18,998 nucleotides of DNA from Chloroflexota bacterium (GTDB taxonomy: Bacteria > Chloroflexota > Dehalococcoidia > SAR202 > UBA826), in contig NZSI01000008.1 of NCBI GenBank assembly GCA_002696685.1, positions 1-18,998 of the forward strand, written 5' to 3'. The position numbers and the translations under genes are program-made. Positions within the stretch are counted from its first letter, which is position 1; each line of letters starts with the position of its first letter. Below are positions 1 to 6,561 of the stretch, in pieces. Under the pieces are notes generated by a model. It did no database searches and was not told the origin of the DNA. It saw only the letters and a program-made list of their open reading frames with translations.

Positions 1-154
1 CACTGAGACTGGCTGTAAAGAGAATAATTGCAATCAACATTCCCCATATACAGGCATTGGAAAGATTGAAAATTACCGCTATGCCTATTATGGGAAGAAA
101 AAAAGCGATGCAGAATATGATACCCAAACCCAGCTTTGGAATAAAATTACTCAT
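1..154 (-). CDS. Membrane protein, N-terminal fragment (runs off the left edge)
   Basis: The first 51 codons of a minus-strand gene are visible, starting at the ATG at 154. The peptide begins MSNFIPKLGLGIIFCIAFF and contains two strongly hydrophobic stretches, about residues 8-28 and 34-50, separated by a short polar turn (NLSNAC). It is therefore an integral membrane protein with an uncleaved first segment, or a signal-anchor followed by a second helix. A TATA-like box at 177-183 lies 26 bases before the ATG, in the same sequence context as the promoters of the HEAT genes at 3701 and 5682, and repeat copy 1 lies just upstream of it. No family can be named from this fragment. Confidence 0.6.
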   Translation of the reverse strand, partial: MSNFIPKLGLGIIFCIAFFLPIIGIAVIFNLSNACIWGMLIAIILFTASLS

Positions 155-176
155 AAGACATAGAAATTATCAGTTG

Positions 177-183
177 ATATAAA
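177..183 (-). promoter_or_regulatory. TATA box of the left-edge membrane protein gene
   Basis: On the minus strand this reads TTTATAT, centred 26 bases before the ATG at 154. The position fits a leaderless archaeal transcript. The flanking layout (TATA box, then about 15 bases, then the outer palindrome of a repeat copy) is the same as at 3726 and 5706. Confidence 0.55.
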
Positions 184-197
184 CTTAGCTCTAAACT

Positions 198-314
198 GTT
201 ACGTAAAATAAAAATTACATGTGTTTTTTTACTTATGATACTCTATTCTAGGTTAAATAATATATTATTATATCTAATTAATATTCACAGGGGCTGCTAA
301 CTTATTTACGTAGG
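198..314 (+). repeat. Repeat copy R1 (117 bp, TTTACGTAAA-bounded)
   Basis: First of five copies of a repeat that begins and ends with versions of the palindrome TTTACGTAAA (here GTTACGTAAA at 198 and TTTACGTAGG at 305, 107 bases apart). The right half holds the shared block CAGGGGCTGCTAACTTATTT preceded by an AT-rich TATATT stretch. Its left half resembles neither of the two core types seen in the other copies. The ends are slightly degenerate, so it may be an older copy. It stands upstream of the membrane gene at 154 and only 30 bases from copy R2. Confidence 0.85.
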
Positions 315-344
315 ATGATGAAAAGGAATTAGGATCATTTTATA

Positions 345-460
345 ATTACGTGAAAAAAAAACCCTAGGTGTTTTTTTTCTAAAATGCTCTATTTTATTTA
401 AGATAATATATTATTACTATTATATTTATATTACAGGGGCTGCTAACTTATTTACGTAAA
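345..460 (+). repeat. Repeat copy R2 (116 bp, type A core)
   Basis: Bounded by ATTACGTGAA at 345 and a perfect TTTACGTAAA at 451-460. The core holds a run of nine A, then CCCTAGG, then eight T (353-378), giving a palindrome that could act as a hairpin or a bidirectional T-run terminator. The right half has TATATTTATA at 421-430 and then the conserved CAGGGGCTGCTAACTTATTT block. The right end abuts the ATG at 462, so here the repeat supplies the promoter of a plus-strand gene. Confidence 0.9.
421..433 (+). promoter_or_regulatory. Repeat-borne TATA box driving the 462 gene
   Basis: TATATTTATATTA is centred 33-35 bases before the ATG at 462, which would give a leader of about 7-8 bases. The same AT stretch occurs in the same orientation in all five repeat copies, so each copy may carry a plus-strand promoter. 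In R3-R5 it would fire against the 3' end of a minus-strand gene. Confidence 0.5.
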
Positions 461-461
461 T

Positions 462-2555
462 ATGTCTCAAAGAAAAAAATGTGGAAATTGTGGAAAGGCT
501 ATGAGAAGACTCTATATGCAAAAGAACAAAACAAATGGAACAAGAGGAATGGTCGCTACCGGATGGCTATGCGAAGGATGCAACTTTAGTGACATTATAG
601 CACAATTTAAGGACAACAAAACTAATCATGTTGAACATTCGGCACTGACTTGTGAATGCCAAACTTGTGGGTCTAAACACAAGAAAATAGCAAAAAAAAG
701 TACATATGCATTAAGAAACATCTCAGGTTTTGGCATAAACAAAATATTGGAACAGTTCACAATAAGCCCAGGAGGCAGATCCCTTGAAACAAGAAGGCTT
801 GATGGACTCATCGTAATAAATAATATGGAGGAAACATCTCAATATTTGGGAATAGTATTAGGAATTTTTATTTGGCACAAAACCCCACCTTATAATAGTC
901 AAGATGTATGCCAAATCGCAAAGTCCATCTATCTAAAACATGCTACTGATCTACAAAGAGAAATAATTGAATCTGTGTGGAAAGAAAGTTGGAGAGTTAA
1001 AGGCTGGCAACGAATTTTGCATGGTAAGAATTTCAAAAAGAAAATTAAAGAATGCGGATTAGATTTTGACCAAATCCTTGGTATGGGAATTATAATGAAT
1101 AAAAGGGTAACAGAATCGACCCTTGGAGCAATAGAGACTATGAATTCTCCAGATAATTATGTTAGTACTTCAATAGAAGGAGGAAATGGTCAGTTAGCAG
1201 GAGCATATGCAAAAAAAGCCGCAGAGGAAGGAGACCATGAAGTGACTGCAAAATATATGCTCTGGGCTATAAAAGGAGGAAATAAAGAATTACTGGAAGA
1301 TTACGTCAAAATAAAAGGTCAAGAGGCAGCTACGGACATAATTGAACATATCGAAAATAATTGGAGTCTAGAAGATCGTAGGGACACTTGGGGCCATGAC
1401 TACTCTTACGGGAAAAGGGAATACTACGATGCCCTCAGTATGACTAAATCTCCAGAAGCGGCTCTATTTCTGATAAAAGACTCTTTTAAGGAAAACCTCC
1501 AAAGCCAAATTGGACAGATAGGGGACAAGGATTCTGATGAACCTGTCATCAGGGCAATCGCAACACTCCCTAGCCCTTTTGATCAGTCTGATATGGTGGC
1601 TACACTTGTCACTAAAATGGATGATTATGGGTCTATCGGATTCCTTTTGCACCATTATAACGAACCTAAAGAAGCTGCCAGACTCCTCAAAGAAGTCATG
1701 TATTCTCCTGGAGATTACGAAAAAACCAAGGACTTTATTCGTGAGGCCACGGGATTCAATAGCAGTTACTACAAAAGCTACCTATTGAAAAAAGACCCCA
1801 ATGGAATAAGAAAGTTCCTATTCAACGATGACCCTGAACTAAGACTTAAGGGTGTTTCTATGGGAAAGTCTGAAGAACTCGATACTGAGATAAAGGAATT
1901 TGTCTTTATGATGTCCTTCCTTGATTCTGAGGAATCAGTTAGAGAGGGTGCCACTGAGTTGGTGAAAGTGATAGGGATACCCCAAATTACAGAACTATTG
2001 GGCTCCAATGAATCCTTTATCAATATCATGTTCCCAATCCAGCCAGAGACATGGGGCTTGATGGCATCAGGGTCATACGGATATAGCAGTTCCAGAGATT
2101 TTAGTAAAAGAGAAGAATATCTAGAGAGGTTGATTTATTATGAGGATAAGCAATTCTTACCAATAATTCTCGAATATATCCAAACCGATTCTGAAATTGA
2201 TAATAAATTAGACTCGTTGCTCAAATCATTTGACAAAAACGAAACTGTTGAAATGCTTCTCGAACTATCGATAGAAAAGGCACCTGATACTTGTGCTAGA
2301 AATGCTGCTATGAAAGCCCTTTCCATAGATAAGCTGAAAACTTACAGCAGAATAAAAGATATGATCCAGATGGAAACCGGCAAAGAACGAACTGAACGTA
2401 AACAGGCAGTTGACAGAAGATTGATGTTTATCGATATCTTTGCGGAAAAGGCCACCGTAGAAGACTTACCCCATATTCAAGAACTGATGAAGAAAGACCG
2501 AAGTCCAAGGGTCAAAAGAAGATTTGCAAAACTGATGATGAACATAGATACGTAG
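462..2555 (+). CDS. Zinc-finger and HEAT-repeat protein, 697 aa
   Basis: Probably a cytoplasmic scaffold protein; no enzyme motif is visible. The N-terminus holds a four-cysteine finger (C7, C10, C37, C40) followed by C64, C66 and C69, which may complete a second site. Residues of about 110-175 match a segment found in two other HEAT proteins of this window (LGxxLGxxxWH, then KHAxxLQRxI, then a Trp-rich stretch). A middle part of about 225-300 has short helical repeats (AGAYAKKAAEEGD) resembling TPR/Sel1. The leader that begins four sibling proteins appears instead at residues 450-470 (RKFLFNDDPELRLKGVSMGK) and is followed by HEAT-like helices to the end. The order of modules is thus permuted or fused relative to the siblings. 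The start lies two bases after the end of repeat R2. The gene is the only plus-strand member and converges on the 2574-3701 gene with an 18-base gap. Confidence 0.85.
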   Translation: MSQRKKCGNCGKAMRRLYMQKNKTNGTRGMVATGWLCEGCNFSDIIAQFKDNKTNHVEHSALTCECQTCGSKHKKIAKKSTYALRNISGFGINKILEQFTISPGGRSLETRRLDGLIVINNMEETSQYLGIVLGIFIWHKTPPYNSQDVCQIAKSIYLKHATDLQREIIESVWKESWRVKGWQRILHGKNFKKKIKECGLDFDQILGMGIIMNKRVTESTLGAIETMNSPDNYVSTSIEGGNGQLAGAYAKKAAEEGDHEVTAKYMLWAIKGGNKELLEDYVKIKGQEAATDIIEHIENNWSLEDRRDTWGHDYSYGKREYYDALSMTKSPEAALFLIKDSFKENLQSQIGQIGDKDSDEPVIRAIATLPSPFDQSDMVATLVTKMDDYGSIGFLLHHYNEPKEAARLLKEVMYSPGDYEKTKDFIREATGFNSSYYKSYLLKKDPNGIRKFLFNDDPELRLKGVSMGKSEELDTEIKEFVFMMSFLDSEESVREGATELVKVIGIPQITELLGSNESFINIMFPIQPETWGLMASGSYGYSSSRDFSKREEYLERLIYYEDKQFLPIILEYIQTDSEIDNKLDSLLKSFDKNETVEMLLELSIEKAPDTCARNAAMKALSIDKLKTYSRIKDMIQMETGKERTERKQAVDRRLMFIDIFAEKATVEDLPHIQELMKKDRSPRVKRRFAKLMMNIDT

Positions 2556-2573
2556 GTATTGGCGTAAGCACAG

Positions 2574-3701
2574 TCATTCCATGTTAGATTCGTTCAGCAT
2601 TCCTTTCAACAATGAATTGCCCATAGCTCTCAGACTTGCATCTTCACTAGTTAAGAATTTAATTATGTTTTCTCGCTCCTTAGAATCAAATTTCGCACGC
2701 TCCAATATTTTTGAAATTGCTTCCATCACACTCATTTTTTCTGTTTCAGATAACGCAGAACGAGATGATTCTATATCAAATCCCTTAACGAGTGTTTTTA
2801 TTGACTCTAAATTGCCCATCTTGCCTAAGGCTTTTGCGAATTCATTAAGATCTCTCCACCGAGCCGGCCCCGTCCGTGACCACCCGCTATGGTAGCTGCT
2901 TTCTTTCCTTTGATTAATAGTATATTCCATAATCTGAATTATTGGTTCAATGGCTCGCTCGTCTCCAATAATACGCAATGCTCTTGTACTCTCTTGGACA
3001 ATCAACGTGTTATTGAGCGACACTATTAGTGTCTCCACTGCTCGTGTATCTCCAAGATCTCCCAAAATTTCAATGGTCGTTACCGCACTTATTTGTGATA
3101 TATTGGCTTGTTTTTGGCGAGAGTAATAAACTCTCTTTGTTGAAAACGATTTTATTAACTTTATCATGGCTGCAACTATAGCTGTGGTTGAAATTATTGA
3201 GAAGTTTCTCTTTAGACCTGTTTTACGGAATGAAATTTTGCCATAATCTTCAGAATTGGGATCGGTACATTCCTGACTAGAGAATGAATCATACATAGAG
3301 TTTCCAATTATCTCAAGAATTGATGATTTTGTCTCTTCATCGTTTATTTGAAGGGCTTTTACTAAAATAAATATTGCTGTTGTTTCTTCACTTCTAAGAT
3401 CTAAAACCATTTTTCCCATCCAGCCGGTCTTCCAAATCCAGGGCTGGGTTCTATATTCGGCCTGCCAGTACTTCTTCACTACTTTTTTAACATCTGGAGA
3501 TGCCAGTTTCATGAAGACACTCTTTGACAGTGAGCGGATATCCTTGTCATCATGGAACATGTAAAGTCCAAGGATCCTCCCTAGTGTCTCCTCGGATGAA
3601 TCAGCACTGCCCTTGGCCATGGAAAGACCCATACCTATCATCGCAGGATCATCGCTCTCCAGGAATTTATGGAGATTATCGGAGGATGTGTTATCGGCCA
3701 T
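2574..3701 (-). CDS. HEAT-repeat protein, 375 aa
   Basis: The protein starts with the family leader (HKFLESDDPAMIGMGLSMAK, residues 11-30). It continues with the second shared segment, LGRILGLYMFHDDKDIRSLSK then KKYWQAEYRTQPW, at about residues 40-88. Residues of about 200-260 hold clear PBS-lyase-type HEAT repeats (AVTTIEILGDLGDTRAVETL and ALRIIGDERAIEPIIQIM), and a weaker repeat follows at 283-335. HEAT solenoids bind proteins or nucleic acids; no catalytic residues are visible. The ATG at 3701 is supported by a TATA box at 3726-3732 and by alignment with the sibling at 5682, whose promoter and first codons are nearly the same. Repeat R3 lies immediately upstream. The function is unknown. 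Confidence 0.88.
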   Translation of the reverse strand: MADNTSSDNLHKFLESDDPAMIGMGLSMAKGSADSSEETLGRILGLYMFHDDKDIRSLSKSVFMKLASPDVKKVVKKYWQAEYRTQPWIWKTGWMGKMVLDLRSEETTAIFILVKALQINDEETKSSILEIIGNSMYDSFSSQECTDPNSEDYGKISFRKTGLKRNFSIISTTAIVAAMIKLIKSFSTKRVYYSRQKQANISQISAVTTIEILGDLGDTRAVETLIVSLNNTLIVQESTRALRIIGDERAIEPIIQIMEYTINQRKESSYHSGWSRTGPARWRDLNEFAKALGKMGNLESIKTLVKGFDIESSRSALSETEKMSVMEAISKILERAKFDSKERENIIKFLTSEDASLRAMGNSLLKGMLNESNME

Positions 3702-3725
3702 TCAGCCTAGTTATTCTCCATTTTG

Positions 3726-3732
3726 ATATAAA
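3726..3732 (-). promoter_or_regulatory. TATA box of the 3701 HEAT gene
   Basis: ATATAAA on the plus strand, centred 28 bases before the ATG. The 24 bases between box and ATG are shared with the 5682 gene, including GAGAATAACTAGGCTGA directly before the start. This argues that promoter and gene were duplicated together. Confidence 0.65.
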
Positions 3733-3746
3733 GGTGCTCTGAACTG

Positions 3747-3862
3747 TTTACGTGAAAAAAAAACCCTAGGGATTTTTTTTCTAAAATGCCCTATTTTGCC
3801 TAAGATAATATATCATGACATTATATTTATGCTTGCAGGGGCTGCTAACTTATTTACGTAAA
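3747..3862 (+). repeat. Repeat copy R3 (116 bp, type A core)
   Basis: Bounded by TTTACGTGAA (3747) and perfect TTTACGTAAA (3853). It shares the type A core with R2: nine A, CCCTAGGG, A, then eight T at 3755-3780. The right half carries the TATATTTATG stretch and the CAGGGGCTGCTAACTTATTT block. It lies between the promoter of the 3701 gene and the remnant at 3853-3890. Confidence 0.9.
3755..3780. terminator. A-run/CCCTAGGG/T-run palindrome, possible bidirectional terminator
   Basis: The palindrome ends in eight or nine T on either strand. Archaeal termination mostly needs a T-run in the non-template strand, so this could stop the minus-strand BRCT transcript before the 3701 promoter and also stop any plus-strand transcript. 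The same structure is in R2 at 353-378. It is missing from R4 and R5, so it is not essential to the repeat. Confidence 0.4.
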
Positions 3863-3890
3863 ATGGATTCTAGGAGGTGTCTTCGGTCAC
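3853..3890 (-). pseudogene. 5' remnant of a HEAT paralogue abutting R3
   Basis: Read on the minus strand from 3890, the sequence GTGACCGAAGACACCTCC, then TAGAATCC, then the palindrome, aligns with the start of the 5682 gene (ATGGCCGAAGACACC..., Met-Ala-Glu-Asp-Thr). Reading stops at an in-frame TAG after V-T-E-D-T-S, and similarity ends in the repeat palindrome at the place where intact genes encode Leu-Arg-Lys. It looks like the stump of a HEAT gene whose body was lost or displaced at the repeat boundary. Confidence 0.5.
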
Positions 3891-3895
3891 TCTAT

Positions 3896-4159
3896 CTAAT
3901 CTAATTCATCCAGCAGATCTTGATATGTAACAATACGAATTCCCCATTTCCTGGCTTTTTGCATCTTACTGCTTTTTGAGTCATACGAATCCGTTACCAG
4001 CAAGTCACATGCTTTTTCAGGTGAAACGCCATACCCTTCACCAGACATGTCATCCTTGACATAACCAAAACTTTCCAGATGCTTGATTAAATCCGCTTTA
4101 GCATTGAAACCAGCTTCTTTGGGAGACCCCGTCATTTCATAATGTATCTTTTCGCCCAT
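3896..4159 (-). CDS. Small BRCT-like domain protein, 87 aa
   Basis: The whole protein looks like a single BRCT domain. It has an N-terminal beta strand ending in TGS, then KADLIKHLESFGYV as the first helix, VSPEKACDLLVTDSYDSKSSKMQKA in the place of the classic 'sk.TdlLv.gd...sKl.kA' segment, and GIRIVTYQDLLDEL as the last strand and helix. BRCT domains bind phosphoproteins or DNA ends and occur in NAD-dependent ligases and repair factors. As a free-standing domain it is probably an adaptor. I prefer the ATG at 4159 over an in-frame TTG seven codons upstream, because a TATA-like box (4180-4188) lies 25 bases before this ATG. It follows the 5682 HEAT gene in the same direction. Confidence 0.72.
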   Translation of the reverse strand: MGEKIHYEMTGSPKEAGFNAKADLIKHLESFGYVKDDMSGEGYGVSPEKACDLLVTDSYDSKSSKMQKARKWGIRIVTYQDLLDELD

Positions 4160-4179
4160 AATGATTCCAAGGTAGGTCA

Positions 4180-4188
4180 ATATTTATC
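4180..4188 (-). promoter_or_regulatory. TATA box of the BRCT gene
   Basis: Minus-strand GATAAATAT lies 25 bases before the ATG at 4159, suggesting independent leaderless transcription from the short gap after the HEAT gene. Confidence 0.4.
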
Positions 4189-4233
4189 GTTTTTGAATTT
4201 AATTCTTAGTATTAGTTTCAAATCCTGTGGTGC

Positions 4234-5682
4234 CTATAAGGGTGTAACATTCTTCATGCTAATGATGTCCTTCTTGTTCACAATAACTGTGCCCCTTTCT
4301 CCAGTAAGATGTAGAAATTTCTCGTCTTCATTCGTTATCTTTCCTCTGCCGTATTTCTGCTTATCCTCTTCACGCCATATAATCTTGAATATAGGTGTAA
4401 CATCCGTCATACTAATGATGTCCTTCTTGTTCACAATAACTGTGCCCCTTTCTATCTTCGTGACATAATCGACATCAGTAAGATATACAAAATTCTCATC
4501 TTCATTCGTTATTTTTCCTCTGCCAATTTTCGTCTTATCCTCTTCACGCCATATAATCTTAAATTCTGCACCCTCTAATTTGAGTTCCTCGTTCTTGGCT
4601 TTGACGTTTTCCTTCTGCTCTTCTATCTTTTCGTATTCTCTAATAACATCGTAGCATTCATCAGGGTTAGCTCCCGCAACAAGATTTTCACCGCAGGATC
4701 TTTCTTCTATATCTCTGCGAAATCTTTCAAGAACTAACTCTTTAGGGAAGTTGGCATATAGAAAATCGATTATCTCAGAAGATATATTATCTCTTTCAAA
4801 GTATTCGTCCGGAAAGCCGTCTGAATGTCGTATTAATTCCACCAAATCTTTTACAATTCCAAAGGAGGGTGCCATGTTTTCATCTATTGAATCTGGCATC
4901 CTAAAATTCTTAAAATGTGGGTGAGAACATAATTGCTCAATATCAGAAGTGCCAAAGAAGTCAAAATTTCCAATAGCTTCCTTTTCACATTCAATACAGT
5001 TGCCTCCGTCCAATTCATTACCACAGTATTCGCATTCATTCCCTGTCTGGATGTTGTCTATTCTGATGAATTCCTTGACTATTTGGACCATTGTCCAAGG
5101 CACGGATTTACCCCTCCTTTTTTCATACACTTCTCTAATTGTTAGGCCTTTGCATTCATCGTAACTTTGTCTGGTACTTTCTTTTATGGAATGAACTACC
5201 CCTTGTGCAAAGTAATTCAAATCTGAACTATCTGCCCAGACTCCCCTTTCCCAGTTATCAAGACAACCTTCATAATGTACTAATTCTATTAAATCATCCA
5301 GGAAGAGAAGCCTAATTCTTTCGTTCTTTAGGGTTTCAAAGAGACTATTAAATTCTTTTTGGAAATCGAACCATAATTTTGTGTCTTGGAAAAGATGATT
5401 CGACACGACGTCTCTTTGTTTTAATTCTTTACTTTTCTGGCTGATTTTCTGGTAGGCTATCCTCATAGACTCATGTTCTTTGTTGTAATTATTCTGGAGA
5501 AGTTCGTTGGCAGCCTCACGATTTTCTTCTACTTCATCAGAAACAGAGACTTCAAAGATTTTAATCACTATTTCTTCAGGCAAATCAATGGTTTTTGCCA
5601 TCGAGATTCCCATTCTGATCAGAGCAGGATCATCGCTCTCCAGAAATTTGCGGAGATTCTCGGGAGGGGTGTCTTCGGCCAT
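4234..5682 (-). CDS. HEAT-leader protein with zinc finger and C-terminal tandem repeat, 482 aa
   Basis: The first 30 residues carry the family leader (RKFLESDDPALIRMGISMAK), but the second shared segment is barely recognisable and the middle is different from the siblings. A CxxC...CxxC finger (CEYCGNELDGGNCIEC) lies at about residues 214-231. After a charged helical linker (about 350-373) come two tandem copies of a beta-rich module, residues 374-431 and 432-482, each starting FKIIWREEDK and holding GRGKITNEDE and GTVIVNKKDIISM. These may be small SH3-like barrels, which is inference from the strand pattern. The protein looks like a family leader with a swapped body: a conserved entry segment joined to new effector or binding parts. 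The ATG is supported by a TATA box at 5706-5713, 28 bases upstream, and repeat R4 lies just beyond it. Confidence 0.85.
   Translation of the reverse strand: MAEDTPPENLRKFLESDDPALIRMGISMAKTIDLPEEIVIKIFEVSVSDEVEENREAANELLQNNYNKEHESMRIAYQKISQKSKELKQRDVVSNHLFQDTKLWFDFQKEFNSLFETLKNERIRLLFLDDLIELVHYEGCLDNWERGVWADSSDLNYFAQGVVHSIKESTRQSYDECKGLTIREVYEKRRGKSVPWTMVQIVKEFIRIDNIQTGNECEYCGNELDGGNCIECEKEAIGNFDFFGTSDIEQLCSHPHFKNFRMPDSIDENMAPSFGIVKDLVELIRHSDGFPDEYFERDNISSEIIDFLYANFPKELVLERFRRDIEERSCGENLVAGANPDECYDVIREYEKIEEQKENVKAKNEELKLEGAEFKIIWREEDKTKIGRGKITNEDENFVYLTDVDYVTKIERGTVIVNKKDIISMTDVTPIFKIIWREEDKQKYGRGKITNEDEKFLHLTGERGTVIVNKKDIISMKNVTPL
4237..4563 (-). repeat. Tandem coding repeat (2 units) in the 482-aa HEAT-leader protein
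   Basis: Unit 1 spans 4390-4563 (58 codons) and unit 2 spans 4237-4389 (51 codons); unit 2 lacks seven codons in the middle. The DNA of the two units is nearly identical over long stretches (for example ATGATGTCCTTCTTGTTCAC appears in both), so the duplication is recent. Confidence 0.9.
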
Positions 5683-5705
5683 TCAGCCTAGTTATTCTCC
5701 ATTTT

Positions 5706-5713
5706 TATATAAA
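5706..5713 (-). promoter_or_regulatory. TATA box of the 5682 gene
   Basis: TATATAAA on the plus strand, centred 28 bases before the ATG. The spacer to the ATG is almost the same as at the 3701 gene. Confidence 0.65.
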
Positions 5714-5727
5714 ATTGCCCTGAATTG

Positions 5728-5844
5728 TTTACGTAAATAAATTTTACCATGCTATTTTCAACAAGTACGTGCCTTTTTTACGTTTAATAATATATCATAA
5801 TATTATATTTATACTCACAGGTGCTGCTAACTTATTTACGTAAA
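5728..5844 (+). repeat. Repeat copy R4 (117 bp, type B core)
   Basis: Bounded by two perfect TTTACGTAAA palindromes (5728 and 5835). The core differs from R2/R3: in place of the A-run/T-run hairpin it has two extra ACGT centres (5767 and 5780) and CTTTTTTACGTTTAATAATA. The right end runs into the HEAT remnant at 5832-5870. From about 5769 to 5872 it matches R5 (7319-7422) with only two differences that I can find. Confidence 0.92.
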
Positions 5845-5870
5845 ATAGATTCTGGGAAGTCTTCGGTCAT
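5832..5870 (-). pseudogene. 12-codon HEAT start remnant MTEDFPESILRK at R4
   Basis: A minus-strand ATG at 5870 opens M-T-E-D-F-P-E-S-I-L-R-K and then TAA. It aligns with the first codons of the 5682 protein (MAEDTPPENLRK). The last three codons, TTA CGT AAA, are the repeat palindrome itself. The ATG overlaps the stop of the DUF1737 gene as ATGA, as a coupled downstream gene would. It is either a stump left when a HEAT gene was cut at the repeat or a short ORF carried by the repeat. A copy with the same sequence is at R5. Confidence 0.55.
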
Positions 5871-6025
5871 TCTTTAACCATCACTTGATAGAATGTTAAA
5901 ATGTCATATTCATCGTTTATTATCTGAAGGCCGCCCTGTGCAGTCCACCCTTTTTTAATCAAACTGTTGACCGTGGATTCCATTTCCTTTTGACTAATCG
6001 CTTTCACTATTTTGTACTGGGTCAT
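5867..6025 (-). CDS. DUF1737-like small protein, 52 aa
   Basis: The peptide starts MTQYKIVKAISQKEMESTVN and ends TFYQVMVKE. The pattern of a first strand (YKIV), a helix with K-E-M-E-x-x-V-N-x-L-I-K-K-G-W, a central QGG and a final strand ending YQVMVK is the hallmark of the DUF1737 family, small cytoplasmic proteins of unknown role often found in mobile or phage DNA. Its ATG overlaps the TGA of the upstream HEAT gene (ATGA, 6022-6025), and its own TGA overlaps the ATG of the HEAT remnant. It is therefore the third gene of a coupled minus-strand operon (6558, 6022, 5867). Confidence 0.78.
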   Translation of the reverse strand: MTQYKIVKAISQKEMESTVNSLIKKGWTAQGGLQIINDEYDILTFYQVMVKE

Positions 6026-6561
6026 TCTTCCACCTCATGGCCCAACTTCTGTAAAGCTTGGGTTACGTTAGTTCGAACCTTTTCATCATCATCCTGTAGG
6101 GCCTCAACCAGATACCTGATCGCCCGTTTGTCACCAATCTCACCCAGTATCATCGCCGCCTGCCACCTTGCATTGGAATTGTTATCACTCAGTTGCTTTG
6201 TAAAAGGATACAGAACTGCTTCCACCATTGTATCGTCGTAAGACACGGCCTCGATTAGTGGACTCAGATACTTTACCGAATCAAAATATATTCCGGATAG
6301 AACTTTCTGACGATAGGTGCCTTTCCAGTTCTGGTTTACAATTCTCTGTAATTCCTTGGGAGCATGTTTGAATATCCAGGCCCTGGCTGCAGAACGGATC
6401 TTCTGATTTTCATGCCACAGGTATAATTCCAGAATCTTCGGCAATATCGGATCTGGGGCTCCTGCACCTTTGGAAATGGATAATCCCATGCGAACCAGTG
6501 CAGGATCATCGCTCTTCAGGAATTTTATTAGATTCTTGATAGATGGATCAGATGTCATCAA
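6022..6561 (-). CDS. Short HEAT-repeat protein, 179 aa
   Basis: This is the most compact complete member of the family. It has the leader KFLKSDDPALVRMGLSISK (residues 13-31), the second shared segment ILELYLWHENQKIRSAARAW then KHAPKELQRIVNQNWKGTYR (about 42-84), and one good HEAT pair at about 130-175 (ARWQAAMILGEIGDKRAIRY then VRTNVTQALQKLG). It may define the core architecture of the family. The ATG overlaps the stop of the upstream zinc-finger HEAT gene (ATGA), and its stop overlaps the DUF1737 start, so the three are probably co-transcribed and translationally coupled. The function is unknown; HEAT solenoids act as binding platforms. Confidence 0.88.
   Translation of the reverse strand: MMTSDPSIKNLIKFLKSDDPALVRMGLSISKGAGAPDPILPKILELYLWHENQKIRSAARAWIFKHAPKELQRIVNQNWKGTYRQKVLSGIYFDSVKYLSPLIEAVSYDDTMVEAVLYPFTKQLSDNNSNARWQAAMILGEIGDKRAIRYLVEALQDDDEKVRTNVTQALQKLGHEVEE

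Noticed and set aside
306..338. Ten-codon minus-strand ORF between R1 and R2
   Set aside because: It encodes MILIPFHHPT and ends in the repeat like the HEAT remnants, but the peptide has no similarity to the HEAT start; probably chance.
2556..2573. Terminator between the convergent genes ending at 2555 and 2574
   Set aside because: The 18-base gap has no T-run or hairpin that I can see.
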